Numbered from the stretch's first letter, positions 1 to 9,430 are shown. The stretch is DNA of 25,434 nt from Spongospora subterranea (GCA_900404475.1 OUQQ01000260.1:1-25434), one strand, 5' to 3'. Program-made: numbers and translations. Notes: generated by a model from the sequence alone, not told the origin.

Positions 1-190
1 CAACGTGACCGGCGATGTCTTGAAGTCTCAAGCGCTGAGTTTCCGAGATCAAGTCCCTAACTCGTTGCCAAAAACACTTGGAGGTGTGGATTGCGCAAAT
101 GAGTTTTATGTCCAGGGGCATCGGCTGAGGGAAAGACAATCGCTGAACTGCACCCGCATTAAAGAGATGTTGCGAGACCGCTGCCAATAA
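1..190 (+). CDS. possible 3' end of an unidentified ORF
   Basis: This reading frame is open from the left edge of the window to a TAA at 188-190 and gives about 61 residues. The peptide is basic near its end (RLRERQ, IKEMLRDR). I recognise no family. It sits immediately before the decayed capsid-like copy on the other strand and shows no similarity to it. It could be the last exon of a gene lying to the left, or chance. The call rests only on an open frame cut by the window edge. Confidence 0.2.
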   Translation, partial: NVTGDVLKSQALSFRDQVPNSLPKTLGGVDCANEFYVQGHRLRERQSLNCTRIKEMLRDRCQ

Positions 191-224
191 ATCTAATTAA
201 TTATTGCCCGTCGTGTATTCAAAA

Positions 225-560
225 TTCTCTTTACATCCAGCTCCATCTCTGCCATCACTTTTACTCGTTTCGTCTCCCGTTCCGCCTCTCTTTTCGCCTC
301 TTCCACTTTCTGGAACAGTAACCTGCAAACGCCTTTCAACTTGATTATGATCGACATAAACTCGCCAATTTGCCCTCCTTATCAGGATCCCCATCGATAT
401 CTCTGAGGCCTCGTGCGTTTTATTTAGTTCCTTAATCACATCACTTTCTAATGTTCCCAGAGCATTGGGTGTCTTCGCGTTTCCGATCGACCAATGGTTT
501 ACTGACCACAAGGGGCGTCCCTGATAGATCCTTGGTCGTTAGCTGAGGGCGAAGGGCCAC
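225..560 (-). pseudogene. decayed, truncated copy of the 2712-3677 ORF
   Basis: Read on the minus strand, this stretch matches the middle of the intact ORF at 2712-3677 in DNA and protein. The intact copy has DPNTLGALQGDAMEEPN and KRKASEIS; this copy has TPNALGTLESDVIKELN and THEASEIS. The Arg/Glu/Lys-rich coiled-coil part (around 275-320 here, 3230-3290 there) also aligns. Small indels shift the frame, and the match stops near 225, so both the N-terminal segment and the conserved C-terminal domain are missing or unrecognisable. It is a relic of a multicopy family. Confidence 0.65.
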
Positions 561-599
561 GATCCTGATGATAGTCGAAGGGTGTGATACCGATTGAGC

Positions 600-2711
600 C
601 GATACTCACCGATAGATGACGAGGCAAATGGAACCTTGGTTCAACGACGGCTGTCGTACGGTCATGAAACATCGATGTCAAATACTGATAAGGTATGAAT
701 ATCAAGGACAGTAATTCATATATCTCAACTCGCCTTCTTGCTCTTGATAATTAGTATTGGTCAAAGATAGCAGAACTCATTTTCTGAAAGACGCTTCGTG
801 AAGATGATGTCCTCCGAGGGGACATCAGCCGTCTTCAACTTCTCTTGAGATATTACCTATCTGTCAAAATGTTCCATTTCCAATGTTTGTCTTCTCACAC
901 GTTGTTGATGATCCTTTTCCGAGTCTGTTGTGGTCTTCCGATATTTTCGCATCAAAGTTAACTCCAGAAATTCCTCGTTTTTTGTAGATCTCTTGGGACT
1001 CAACGCAACAAAGAGTTCCAAGACAGGGGTTTGGCAAATCAAGATACCTGTCCGATTGAATAGGCAATATAATGACGATGGTGGAGTAGCTTTCCACTGT
1101 CCCTCTGTAATTTATCGTTAGTTCCTCTTTTTTATTTCTTGACCCTGGTCCTAATTCCTAGATACTTTCGTATTGGTTCTGAGTCTTTCACCTGGATTTA
1201 TTGGCATAGTTCGGCCTTCATCTCACCTAATCACCTTCGATGACCAACAAACACCAATTCGTTAACGCATAAAGAATTGATTACAATTCACTGCCGCTCC
1301 TCTTGACATAGACATGACGTTGACCTGACCTGCTCAACCTCTAACTTGTTGCAAATTACCTTGTCAATAAGATAATGTCACAGTTTAGGCGCTTGCCTTG
1401 AACCACATGATGACTTGAAACAACTTGTGGGTTTGTCATTCTTTTTTGAGGGCGCCATTTAACAATGCAATTACAACATCCATTTGGTCAACTTCGACGT
1501 CATCATTGATTGCTGGTACCGACAGGACCCAACATTAGAGCATAATTATGAATGCCGCTAATTTGTTCTTTCGCATTGTGATTCAAACATGTTCGAAGTT
1601 TTCACAATCGCCGTCATTGATCAGTTGATGAATGGGACCATCCAATCGTTCAAGTTGAGCACGAATTCTTTTTCGTTGATACTGGTTCGTTCATCGATCT
1701 CTCCCTGGTCTGTTTCGTCACAATCGTTTTCTCGTGTCAATTGTGGTCGTTCACAACTTGTCATCAGTTGCCACGTTATTACTATTTGCTTCTTCAAGTT
1801 GATGTCCTCCGTCTTGTCCATATTTATCAACTGCAACTTGTTCCGGTTCCTTTGGCGTCGGTTCTCAAGGAGGAAGTGGCATACACAGTCGATATCCTTT
1901 TTAATGTTGATAATATTCCACAAATACATATTTCCTCGATTTTTCTTCAAAATTTGCCCATTTGTTTTCGGAACATGAGCATAGGCGTCACATCCGCAAC
2001 AATGAAGGTATGAACGATCAGGCTAAGGATGTCGTGAGGACTTGTTGCCTTATTGGATGAATTTAGGCATCGGTTAGGAGGTGATTCGTTGTGAGTATGG
2101 AGCTGTCTCCTGTCCATCCACATTATTTCACATCTCCCTTTACTCTGGGCTTGAGCGGTTTGTAAAAAAGTCTTCGCGCTTCCAATTGCACAGCTTGGCA
2201 GGATTGGTGCTCATGCGATCCTATCCCATCGGCCTTCATCATCAACCTGACATCATTAATGTTGAAGGGTCCAAGGAGATCGTCCCAAAGCATCAAATAA
2301 GGTCCTGTTGTGGCAATATTTGCAGCCTCTCGACATGGTTCTTGGTCGAATGTGTGAATTTGATTGCATAATGTGCCCTCGGTAGATGTGTGTTCTTCAG
2401 AGTCATTACATTCTTCATCGACAAACATAATCTTTGGATTTTACAATCGGCTGACTCGGAACATGAAGGACCTCCAACATCCTCTGTGATCGTGACTTAA
2501 CAGATCCCTTTCCTCTTGCCCGTATAACACTTTAGATATGAATTCACTTCCCGGTCATGGACTTGTCGTATCCCGAGTTGAGAGACCATATACGCCTCTT
2601 CAAAGTATTAATTGCAAACTAGACTGGTGAACTCGGGTAGATTGTTTCTCCAACATCGCGGGTCGTATAAAATCAACAGTTTATATCAATGATGGTCATT
2701 GTGCTCCAGAT
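600..2711. other. 2.1 kb with no convincing gene
   Basis: Only short overlapping frames occur on both strands (for example 930-1121 plus, 1621-1950 minus, 2123-2428 minus). None shows a recognisable domain, clear start context, or splice pattern like that of the genes further right. The minus frame at 2123-2428 is the most protein-like, with an acidic N-terminus and a mixed C-terminal half, but I cannot assign it. The zone is AT-rich and lies between two copies of a repetitive ORF, so decayed transposon DNA is likely. Confidence 0.4.
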
Positions 2712-3677
2712 TCAATCAAGAGATGATTTTTTATTGAGGACATGATGTCGCCAAACCTGAAAATCCCGATAAAGAATTTTGTAATCCTGTTCGTAATCCG
2801 CCTCTTTACGAATAAGTTTATCGAGGGTGTAAATGGACTCCCAAGTGTAGGTTCCGGTCAGGTAAAGCCCTTGAATCACCATATAGTGATGAATGATGGC
2901 TGGAATCGCATCTGCATTTAGAGATGATGCTGCCACAATCACACCAGCCATGGCCCGACTCCATCTCGCGAAACTGTTAATCTCAATTTCATGAGTACCG
3001 TTGGACGATTCGCTACACGACGTTATTAACTCCAACTTAACGAATTGACATTCTGTGACACAATCATCTAACTTCGGTGGCAATACCGGTACTAGATCTG
3101 CTTCCTCGAGCATATACTTCTGTTCTAAAATGCCATGGACGTCGGTCTTGATCTTATTCTTTAAAGCCACCTCCATCTCTACAATCTTATTCTTTAACGC
3201 CCCCTCCATCTCTACAATCTTATTCATTCGTTGCACCTCCCGTTCCCCCTCTTTTCTCTTCGCCTCCTCCACCTCCTGGAACAGAGATTTGCAGTCGCTT
3301 CTCAACCTGGTTATCAGTGAAATAAACTCGCTAATTTGTCCCTCATCCGCCTCATCTGAATCCGCTGTGCTTGACAATTTCGATATCTCTGACGCCTTCC
3401 GCTTTTGATTTGGTTCCTCCATCGCGTCACCTTGTAATGCTCCCAGAGTATTGGGATCCCTAGCGTCCCGATCGCCCGATGGTTTAGCCATTGGAGTAAT
3501 TACAGCGGGCGTCGTCGCTGGCTTCTTGGTCATTTGCTGAGAGCAATGTGCCATCGGATTAATTAGAACGGGCGTTGTCGCTGGTTTCCTGATCCTTCGT
3601 TGAGAGCGATATGCCTTGATAGCTGAAGTATTTTGTGGTTCCGACAACCCCAATTCCTTTTTACCGGCAATAACCAT
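2712..3677 (-). CDS. capsid (gag)-like coiled-coil protein, multicopy family
   Basis: This is an uninterrupted 321-residue ORF starting at an ATG (3675-3677). The N-terminal third carries two near-identical Pro/Thr units (KPATTPVLINPMA and KPATTPAVITPMA). A basic stretch KRKASEIS, an acidic patch (SDEADEG) and a coiled coil (about residues 105-185) follow; the coiled coil contains two tandem NKIVEME.ALK repeats. The last ~85 residues follow the pattern F..W..A, P..I..Y...I, W......D...R, then W near the end. I recall this pattern from capsid-like ORFs placed before the polymerase in DIRS/Ngaro-type and related retroelements. A truncated paralogue lies at 225-560. No polymerase is adjacent, so this is either a solo gag ORF of a mobile element or a domesticated copy. 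Family assignment is inference; the ORF and its repetition are seen directly. Confidence 0.5.
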   Translation of the reverse strand: MVIAGKKELGLSEPQNTSAIKAYRSQRRIRKPATTPVLINPMAHCSQQMTKKPATTPAVITPMAKPSGDRDARDPNTLGALQGDAMEEPNQKRKASEISKLSSTADSDEADEGQISEFISLITRLRSDCKSLFQEVEEAKRKEGEREVQRMNKIVEMEGALKNKIVEMEVALKNKIKTDVHGILEQKYMLEEADLVPVLPPKLDDCVTECQFVKLELITSCSESSNGTHEIEINSFARWSRAMAGVIVAASSLNADAIPAIIHHYMVIQGLYLTGTYTWESIYTLDKLIRKEADYEQDYKILYRDFQVWRHHVLNKKSSLD

Positions 3678-4077
3678 TATTCACCGATAAGGAAATGGAC
3701 CAATATGGAATCTGATCCTGTTGTTGTTGGTGTTGACACAAACGACTTTCAACACAAATGAAGTTTCATTTGTATTCTCCGAGGTTGATATCAGTCGGAA
3801 GCGGAGACTGTGATCAGACCGAATTGCTGAGATATGGTCCATAACGCGTATATCCATATTTTATATCGATATTCCTAAACCGTCAGATTGACAATGGCAA
3901 ATCACCTCATATTACCGATGTGCTTTTGGGATCTAGTGGGATACGGGGCGCAATCAAGGGAATGGTTTCGTCCATGACCTTAGCAACAAGATGTGTATCA
4001 CCTGCCTGGAAATTCGGGCATCGGCCAGAGTATGGAGGGTAATTCGGTCGTACGGCTGTGTGATCCTATCAATAAAA
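3678..4077. other. intergenic, nothing recognised
   Basis: No ORF of useful length and no repeat or RNA signature was found. The stretch separates the capsid-like ORF from the convergently placed candidate secreted protein. Confidence 0.4.
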
Positions 4078-4449
4078 TCAGAATTCTTGAACTAGACTTT
4101 CGTGATCACACGTCTGTTTGTCGACCGCGAATGTTTGACTCTTACGTGCAGGCGTCGTGTAGCACAAGATTGGATGGGGATGAACTGCATTGATATCCTG
4201 ATTACAGACGCGATATATTCCAGTGATGATGTTGCTGAACAAGGAAACAGTTTGACACCAGGGTCCCACTCGATTTGTTTCAATATCTGTTGGATCCTGA
4301 TCATCCTGACTGGATATGATCTCAAACACAATCCGACAATCTTCCGTACTTTTTTGGACCATATTTTGTGTGGTTGAGACGGGTAAATTAACCCCAACCC
4401 GATTCCCGATCAAGGCCATAAATATATACAACACCAACATAATCGTCAT
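4078..4449 (-). CDS. candidate small secreted cysteine-containing protein
   Basis: The frame starts at an ATG (4447-4449) with a textbook signal sequence: a short hydrophobic run LVLYIFMALIG. A mature region with Cys residues at about 38, 65, 82 and 95 follows. The frame ends at 4078. A 54-nt GT-AG intron can be drawn at 4145-4092 (donor GTAAGAG, acceptor CTAG). It has the same size as the proven introns of this window and is a multiple of three. Splicing it removes the fifth Cys and leaves an even four, with the tail PALQEF. I recognise no family. An effector-like or surface secreted protein is possible, but an unspliced chance ORF is not excluded. Confidence 0.4.
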   Translation of the reverse strand: MTIMLVLYIFMALIGNRVGVNLPVSTTQNMVQKSTEDCRIVFEIISSQDDQDPTDIETNRVGPWCQTVSLFSNIITGIYRVCNQDINAVHPHPILCYTTPARKSQTFAVDKQTCDHESLVQEF

Positions 4450-4748
4450 ATGTCACAATGCGCCAACGGTCTCCATTCACAAAGAGTGAAACCGTCTCGC
4501 CAAAACCGTAAAAGGTGGCATTCTGGCCCGTTCGATATATCACACGATTCGTCTTGACGTGAACTTTCTAATCATCCAGTTGTCAAGGTCGTCACGAGAG
4601 TATTACGCCATCAGCGGAAAAAAAAGAACTGGCTGCGAAAAGGAGTTTTGAGCGAGCTATAGCGCAGGTTTCCAATCCTCAAAAGTGGACGAACAGCATA
4701 TTAAAAGAAACCTCGTGAAAATATCTAATTAAATTCAGTGTCTGCGGT

Positions 4749-5110
4749 ATGTTCAGACAAAAATTTGCCCTAATATTGAGAAAGAGCGCAAATTGGTTTT
4801 CTAATTCTGAACAGAAGGAATATTTTTCTGTAATACACGAGTTAATTCGCCCAGAGTCTGATACTTTGACGAGGACTTCTACAAAAATTTATAAATTATG
4901 GTGTCAAACAAGATTCCGTCGCTACTATCGACGTTCAAACCATGTTCGACATCCTTCGGTTCAATCCGCACTCTGATCATGGACGATGCGCATCGGATTT
5001 GATTATGCAATTTCGCAGAATCATTAGTGAATCTGGTGTGACGAAACTATTCCATCAAGAGTCATCTCATGTTGAGCTGCAGATCAAGGCAATGGTAAGA
5101 GCTTTCTAAC
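4749..5110 (+). pseudogene. gag capsid-like remnant
   Basis: The frame from 4749 reads a helical segment (FSVIHELIRPESD). After one frame change near 4875 the coding signal continues as a second open frame to about 5110, passing QTMFDILRFNPHSDHG and SGVTKLFHQES. Two long, protein-like segments joined by a single shift fit a decayed gag, and the position ahead of protease and RT supports this. There is no diagnostic capsid motif, so the call rests largely on context. Confidence 0.4.
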
Positions 5111-5959
5111 CATCCATTCTGCTGCAATATCTCGAGCGTCAGATCTTAACCACTGCGATTTCCGCCAGAAGTGATGTGGCCAGTTCCACCAAATTTTAAA
5201 ATCCTCAATCAGGATGTTTATCAGATTCAATGGTTTGGCACAACCAGATCGCCAGAATCATCTGAAAGGAAACAACAATTTCCGCCATGATGTCTGTAAG
5301 GGAGACTCATTTCCGACTTAATCACACGTGGGTGCTACATAGGAGCAGAAATACAACACTGTTGCTGCGTTGTGTTTACATGGTGGAGGTCCTCACAATG
5401 TAAGAACAGGTCGTAAATTGGTTTCAGAACAAGTTCAAAAGCTCTTATGCGAAGCCAGCCTGAAGGACACTGATAAGAAACCCAGTGTGAGTTGTTAATT
5501 CTCAGAGGGCGACTTTCATTCATCAGCAGCGAAGAGATCGTCCAAAATTATTGTTGAGCCCTCGCAGACGCGTTCTGGGCGGCCATTTTTCGAAAAGTGC
5601 AATCAACAAGCCTCACGAGCAGGCATCAATGTCTAAGGTTAATCGTGTCAGGTTCAAAAATGAGGAGGATTACCTTTATGAGCATGTAGATGGAATCGAT
5701 AGTAATTGAGAATCAATCGGATTGACGCTGCCCACCAGATTAACGATGAAATTCCCACTGAATGGCGAGTTCTAAAGTTTCATTTCGTTCCCGAATTTTT
5801 ACAGGAACCTCCGACTGTTCTGCAATCCACTTCAGTGCCGAAGCTAATAAGATCAGTTGAATTACTTGTCTGAGATTCCAAGTTTACGGTTCCAACCGCA
5901 ATCGATGACGGTGATGATTTTACTGTCATAGGGAACAACACGTGGCAGGTTCTACGATC

Positions 5960-6120
5960 AGGCTCGCGAACATATTCACTGGGCGACGGGTTCCCAATTG
6001 ATTCGCATTTTCTTGAATTGGTGGACATACTGGAAGCGTCACCATCAGACGACATTGGGTGCAAGTACTCGATGCTGATATTCCAGATGTGCTACTAGGC
6101 CGACCGCTGCTATTTTGTGT
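5960..6120 (+). pseudogene. retropepsin (aspartic protease) C-terminal remnant
   Basis: Around 6062-6110 the frame reads WVQVLDADIPDVLLGRPLL. This is the ..IPDVLLGR.LL motif that closes retropepsins of Ty3/gypsy elements (usually I-I/L-L-G-R/x-x-x-L). The active-site DTG block expected about 70-80 residues upstream is not readable in any single frame, which indicates decay. It sits directly before the RT linker, as in canonical pol polyproteins. Confidence 0.6.
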
Positions 6121-7163
6121 GATTTAAACCAACGCTTTTTTGAAACCATCGACGAACCGTCCGATCTAGAACATCAACTCGACCAGAAGCCAATTGTCGA
6201 TGATGATACTTTCCCTATTGTACAAACTCTGGCGACGAAGGATATCTCTGCTGTTTTGGAAAAGATATGCGATGATGCAAGGAACAACAGAATGTTTTCC
6301 GATTGAATCTTGGTCCTGACCCGCCAGTTAATGTGGATCCTATAGTTGTAGAGTTGAAACCTGACGCTGGTCCAGTTTTATGTAAGCCTCGTCGCCATCC
6401 ACCACTCCATAAGGATTTTTTAGAGGACCATTTCAAGCAGTTGATCTCAGATGAACTATTGACACAGATTGGCAGACATCGTAGAGATCGGAACCGCCCT
6501 TTGGAAATCCCGTTCCCGTGTGTTGAAACGACGCGACCTGGTGAAAGCCTGAGATTTAATTCCTCATTTTCCGGAACAGATGCCGCTGGCTGCCGATATG
6601 GAATGATCATCGGTTTGGTTAACAAAAAACCGGAATCGCCAAACTGATATTGCCCGTTTGAAAAAAGCAATTTGGCTGCTTCGCCTCTGATCCAGATGCC
6701 CAAACCTTTGAATCGTGTACCGATCCGGGTCATCCATTTATAACGTAGCGGATAGATCGCTTATAGTCGAAAATCAACGTGACATTGAACGAATAGCGCG
6801 AGTTTCTGTTGAAATAAATTTCACCATCCAGACTAGGACGCTGAAAGTGGACAATATGTGTTCCGTCTGAAAATAGGATGCATCCCTCAAAAACCAAATT
6901 CGTTGTGATTATAATCACTGAGGTCCCGTCTTTCTTGCTCGTCAGGCCAATTGACGTATCTGGGCGTCAGTTATTTCAGAGCTGCAATTACCCTCTTCGT
7001 ATATAACGTGTTGGTGCCATATCCAACGCCCTTGGCACGGGCTACTTTGCCAATTGCAGCTCTAATTCCAAAATGCCCAATCGTGTCTAATTCGCAAGCA
7101 AGCTGGATCCAAACCTCACGCGATGACGCATTAATTCATTATGAAACTCTGGAGACCCTGTAG
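6115..7163 (+). pseudogene. Ty3/gypsy reverse transcriptase/RNase H remnant
   Basis: After a linker (6115-6306), a one-base shift restores NLGPDPPVNVDPIVVELK and then PVLCKPRRHPPLHKDFLE and KQLIS. This is the hallmark N-terminal RT block of Ty3/gypsy elements, covering about 6291-6475. Similarity then breaks off for roughly 190 bp and may resume at 6662-6735 as LAASPLIQMPKP, like the W-A-S-P-L-I-V-x-K-P palm motif. At 6950-7000 LTYLGVSYFRAAI resembles the RT thumb 'FLG..SYFR..I'. At 7060-7120 IPKCPIV...SWIQTSRDDA resembles the start of RNase H ('CPVL...F...TDASD..'). The catalytic YxDD box is not found. Confidence 0.65.
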
Positions 7164-7397
7164 AATTGTTGATTAATAATTCTCATATATTCTGGAAGGT
7201 GACACAATCGCACCTTCGATTTCATTCAATATGAAGCAAAACGTTTCCTGACAGACTCGCACCTCTTGCACAAATTCGTCTGTACTTCAAGCATTGGGAG
7301 AACCTGTAAGGCACCCAAAGTCTTGTTCAACTTTCTTCGCGGAACCAGATAATATCTTTGTGCATCTATTCCAGCTCGAATGCACATATCCGAGAAG

Positions 7398-7433
7398 TTG
7401 GCGCCAAAAAAAGGCGACGGGTTTTGGCGCCAA
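7398..7433. repeat. paired palindromes TTGGCGCCAA
   Basis: Two identical 10-bp palindromes lie at 7398-7407 and 7424-7433. The second extends to a 14-bp perfect palindrome (7422-7435). The core resembles an E2F-type element (TTTGGCGC). The flanks are AT-rich. No gene start can be tied to them, so the role is open. Confidence 0.4.
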
Positions 7434-7607
7434 AATGGTTTCCCCCTTTTTATATTTGACACGCCATTCGCGAAAGTCGATTTTCCCGGCGGATTTTCAG
7501 ACGCTGAAATTCTATTTTCCTGGGCCGAAATCACGCGTGAAAAAAAATCTAATATTTTCTCATACAGTAGCAGCGCTACAAAGCGCTGGGAACCTCCTCA
7601 ACATGCA

Positions 7608-8456
7608 AGGCGTTTTTAGACGAAATTGCGGTCAATATCAGCTCCCTCATTTAATCAAAGAAATCGCAACAATTTCACGATGGGTGCCGTCAAAGAAGTT
7701 GGTGTAGATGGATTTCAACGGACAATAAAAAAAGGGCAGCCGTCTGGCGGCATGTCCATTATCAGACTTATTGACCAGGTTCCGATGAGCCGTCGAAAAC
7801 AACGCTCAAATTTCTGATAATCATATCGTCTGGCGTCCCGAACAGCCCTGTTTTTGCTCCTATGTTTTTAAAAAGTTCGCGGTTTTTCCATCATATTGTT
7901 CCCTCGCCAGGATTAAACAGAATTTGCCTGCTGTCGTTTGCGGCAACTTAGCTTCATGTACTTTTTCGGAAGTGATTTTGTTGAACTCCGATAGACATGA
8001 CGCGGCGTCATGCCCATTACCAGGCTTATTGACCAGAGAAGAATGGAATTTTCTATCGGAATTCAACAAAATCACGTTGGAAAAAGTACATGAAACCAAG
8101 TTGCCACAAACGACAGCAGGCAAATTCTGTTTAACCTTGGCAAGGGAACAATATGATGAAAAAACCGCGACATTTTACAAATTAAGTAGGCGCAAAACAG
8201 GGCTGTTCGGGACGCCAGACGATTTAGTTATCAAAAACGCGGACGTTGTTTACCGACGGCTCAGGCGACTCGATATCTTGTCAATAAGTCTGGTAATGGA
8301 CATGACGCCAGACGGCTGCCCTTTTTAGTTGCCCGTTGAAATCCGTCTACACGAATTCCCTTGATGGTAAAAACATCACCCATCGTGAAATTGTTGCGAT
8401 CTTTGATTAAGGAGTACAGGGAGCTGATGTTGACAGCCATTGCGTCTAAAAACGCC
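7608..8456. repeat. long inverted repeat, ~390-bp arms, 58-bp loop
   Basis: The left arm (7608-7994) and the right arm (8053-8456) are reverse complements over their whole length, at roughly 80-85% by eye. Long exact blocks occur at both the outer ends (around GGCGTTTTTAGACG) and the inner ends. The 58-bp loop holds a 17-nt palindrome (CATGACGC-G-GCGTCATG, 7997-8013) and a third copy of a ~35-bp motif also present in each arm (around 7745-7779 and 8270-8306). Translating the arms gives the same peptide fragments in opposing orientation (for example KLPQTTAGKFCL and CPLP.LLTR). The repeat is therefore built from head-to-head pieces of one coding sequence. The right arm ends exactly where mariner homology begins. 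Confidence 0.85.
7860..8328. pseudogene. fragments of an unidentified ORF in inverted copies
   Basis: On the plus strand 8002-8260 reads SCPLPGLLTREEWNFLSEFN, then TLEKVHETKLPQTTAGKF and FYKLSRRKTGLFGTPDDLV. On the minus strand 8123-7860 reads the same segment (LSEFNKI, KLPQTTAGKFCL). A more N-terminal part (FTIKGIRVDGFQRATKKGSR up to CPLPDLLTR) is read on the minus strand from about 8440 to 8280, and in decayed form on the plus strand at 7630-7790. Only the loop keeps the natural junction between the two parts. I recognise no domain. The ancestral gene was probably captured by, or lay next to, the mariner element. Confidence 0.5.
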
Positions 8457-9159
8457 CTTCATCATCAAAGTTATGTTCATGGCAGCAGTAGCTCGACCGC
8501 GATGGGACCGGGCTAAGAACATATGGTTCAACGGAAAGCTGGGAATATTCCCATTTGTCTTCCAAGAACCAGCAAAACGAAGCAGCAAAAACCGCCCGAT
8601 TGGAACTATGGTCACCAAACCCATTGAGGCCATTAACAAAGACGTGATCAGAAAGTGCCTTATTGACAAAGTCATGCCAGCGATTCGTTTGAAATGGCCA
8701 GGTTATTGGACTGGACCCGTCTATATCCAGCAGGACAATGCCAGACCACATATTCACGCTTCAGACGAAGAATTTATTAATAAGGCGAGAAAAGATGGAT
8801 TTGACATTCAGTTGACCTTTCAGCCAGCGAACAGCCCAGACCTGAACGTTCTTGATCTGGGCTTTTTTCGTGCCATTCAATCCCTCCAGCACCAACAAGC
8901 ACCCAAGAATTTCGACGAACTGGTCGACGCTGTCACAATTTCATTTGAGAAAATGGATAGGGAAAAGCTTAACGATATCTTTTTAACTCTCCAGCTATGT
9001 ATGACAGAGATAATGAAAGTGAAGGGGGGCAATAATTACAAGTTGCCTCATTTGGGCAAGGAACATCTTAGGCGCCAAGGTGATTTACCAGATGCAATGC
9101 CATGTGAAACTGCAGTTTTGCATCAAGCGAAGAAGGATGCAGAGAGTACTGATGAATAA
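8452..9159 (+). pseudogene. mariner (DD39D) transposase, C-terminal catalytic part
   Basis: About 235 residues are open from TPFIIKVMFMAAVARPRW to a TAA at 9157-9159. The block IYIQQDNARPH-type (here VYIQQDNARPHI) carries the second catalytic Asp. PANSPDLNVLDLGFF carries the third. I count exactly 39 residues between the Asp of QQD and the Asp of VLD, the DD39D spacing of the plant/oomycete-type mariner lineage. The conserved tail FLTLQ.CM and NNYKLPHLGK is present. The N-terminal helix-turn-helix domain and the first Asp (HIDEKWF-type block) are absent, replaced by the inverted repeat, so it cannot encode an active transposase. The frame itself is undamaged, suggesting a fairly recent truncation. 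Confidence 0.85.
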
Positions 9160-9327
9160 AATCCTCATTGAACCCGTTTTCTGAGCTTTTCCCTGCCCAT
9201 TCCATCAAATAAAACTGCTACAGCGTCACCCAAGGACACCAAACAGATGAATTGAGATTCTTTAATTATTGAACACAGGATCCCTGAGCTTTTAATAGGT
9301 GAGGCATGTATTACCGAACGGAGGGAG
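8452..9327 (+). mobile_element. 5'-truncated DD39D mariner-like element
   Basis: This is the 3' part of a Tc1/mariner element. It starts abruptly at the end of the inverted repeat, contains the C-terminal catalytic part of the transposase, and ends at 9327. Read from the outside on the minus strand, the terminus is CTCCCTCCGTTCGG, preceded by the dinucleotide TA at 9328-9329. CTCCCTCCGT is the terminal signature shared by plant mariner-like elements and Stowaway MITEs, and TA is the obligatory mariner target. No matching left terminus occurs upstream in the window, so the 5' end is lost. Confidence 0.75.
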
Positions 9328-9329
9328 TA
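9316..9329 (-). repeat. Stowaway/mariner-type terminus with TA target
   Basis: On the minus strand the sequence runs TA then CTCCCTCCGTTC. This is the terminal inverted repeat consensus of Stowaway MITEs and DD39D mariners. It lies about 160 bp after the transposase stop, at the expected distance for a 3' end. Confidence 0.7.
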
Positions 9330-9337
9330 GATGTGGT

Positions 9338-9430
9338 CAATGTGAATGTACATATGAAACTGCGTCACAATGATCATGAGCCCAAGCTGAATGTGAGTGT
9401 ATACTTGAACCCTGCGTCAGACTGAGTGTG
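9338..9430 (+). repeat. imperfect tandem duplication, ~49-bp unit
   Basis: Two adjacent units share GAATGT.A.TGTA-like starts and an AC/CCTGCGTCA block. The first unit is at about 9338-9386 and the second at about 9387-9433. It directly follows the mariner terminus. Divergence is considerable, and function is not suggested. Confidence 0.35.

Larger units (their letters stand above)
4745..7163 (+). mobile_element. degenerate Ty3/gypsy-type LTR retroelement body
   Basis: Pieces of gag, protease, reverse transcriptase and RNase H follow one another in canonical order on the plus strand, broken by many frameshifts and stops. Gag-like sequence occupies about 4749-5110. A zinc-knuckle-like remnant follows (around 5365-5420, frame with CLH.GGPHNV). 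The retropepsin C-terminal motif is at 6060-6115, the RT N-terminal block at 6290-6480, a possible RT palm fragment near 6660-6735, and the RT thumb plus RNase H start at 6945-7125. I could not delimit LTRs, an integrase or target duplications. The order and motifs make the class clear; the element is dead. Confidence 0.7.

Noticed and set aside
1621..1950. Third copy of the capsid-like family (peptide DCDETDQGEIDE resembles SDEADEGQISE)
   Set aside because: The resemblance covers about a dozen low-complexity acidic residues, without DNA-level similarity or flanking matches.
6215..6733. 172-residue minus-strand ORF
   Set aside because: It lies antisense to clear reverse transcriptase sequence and has no domain of its own.
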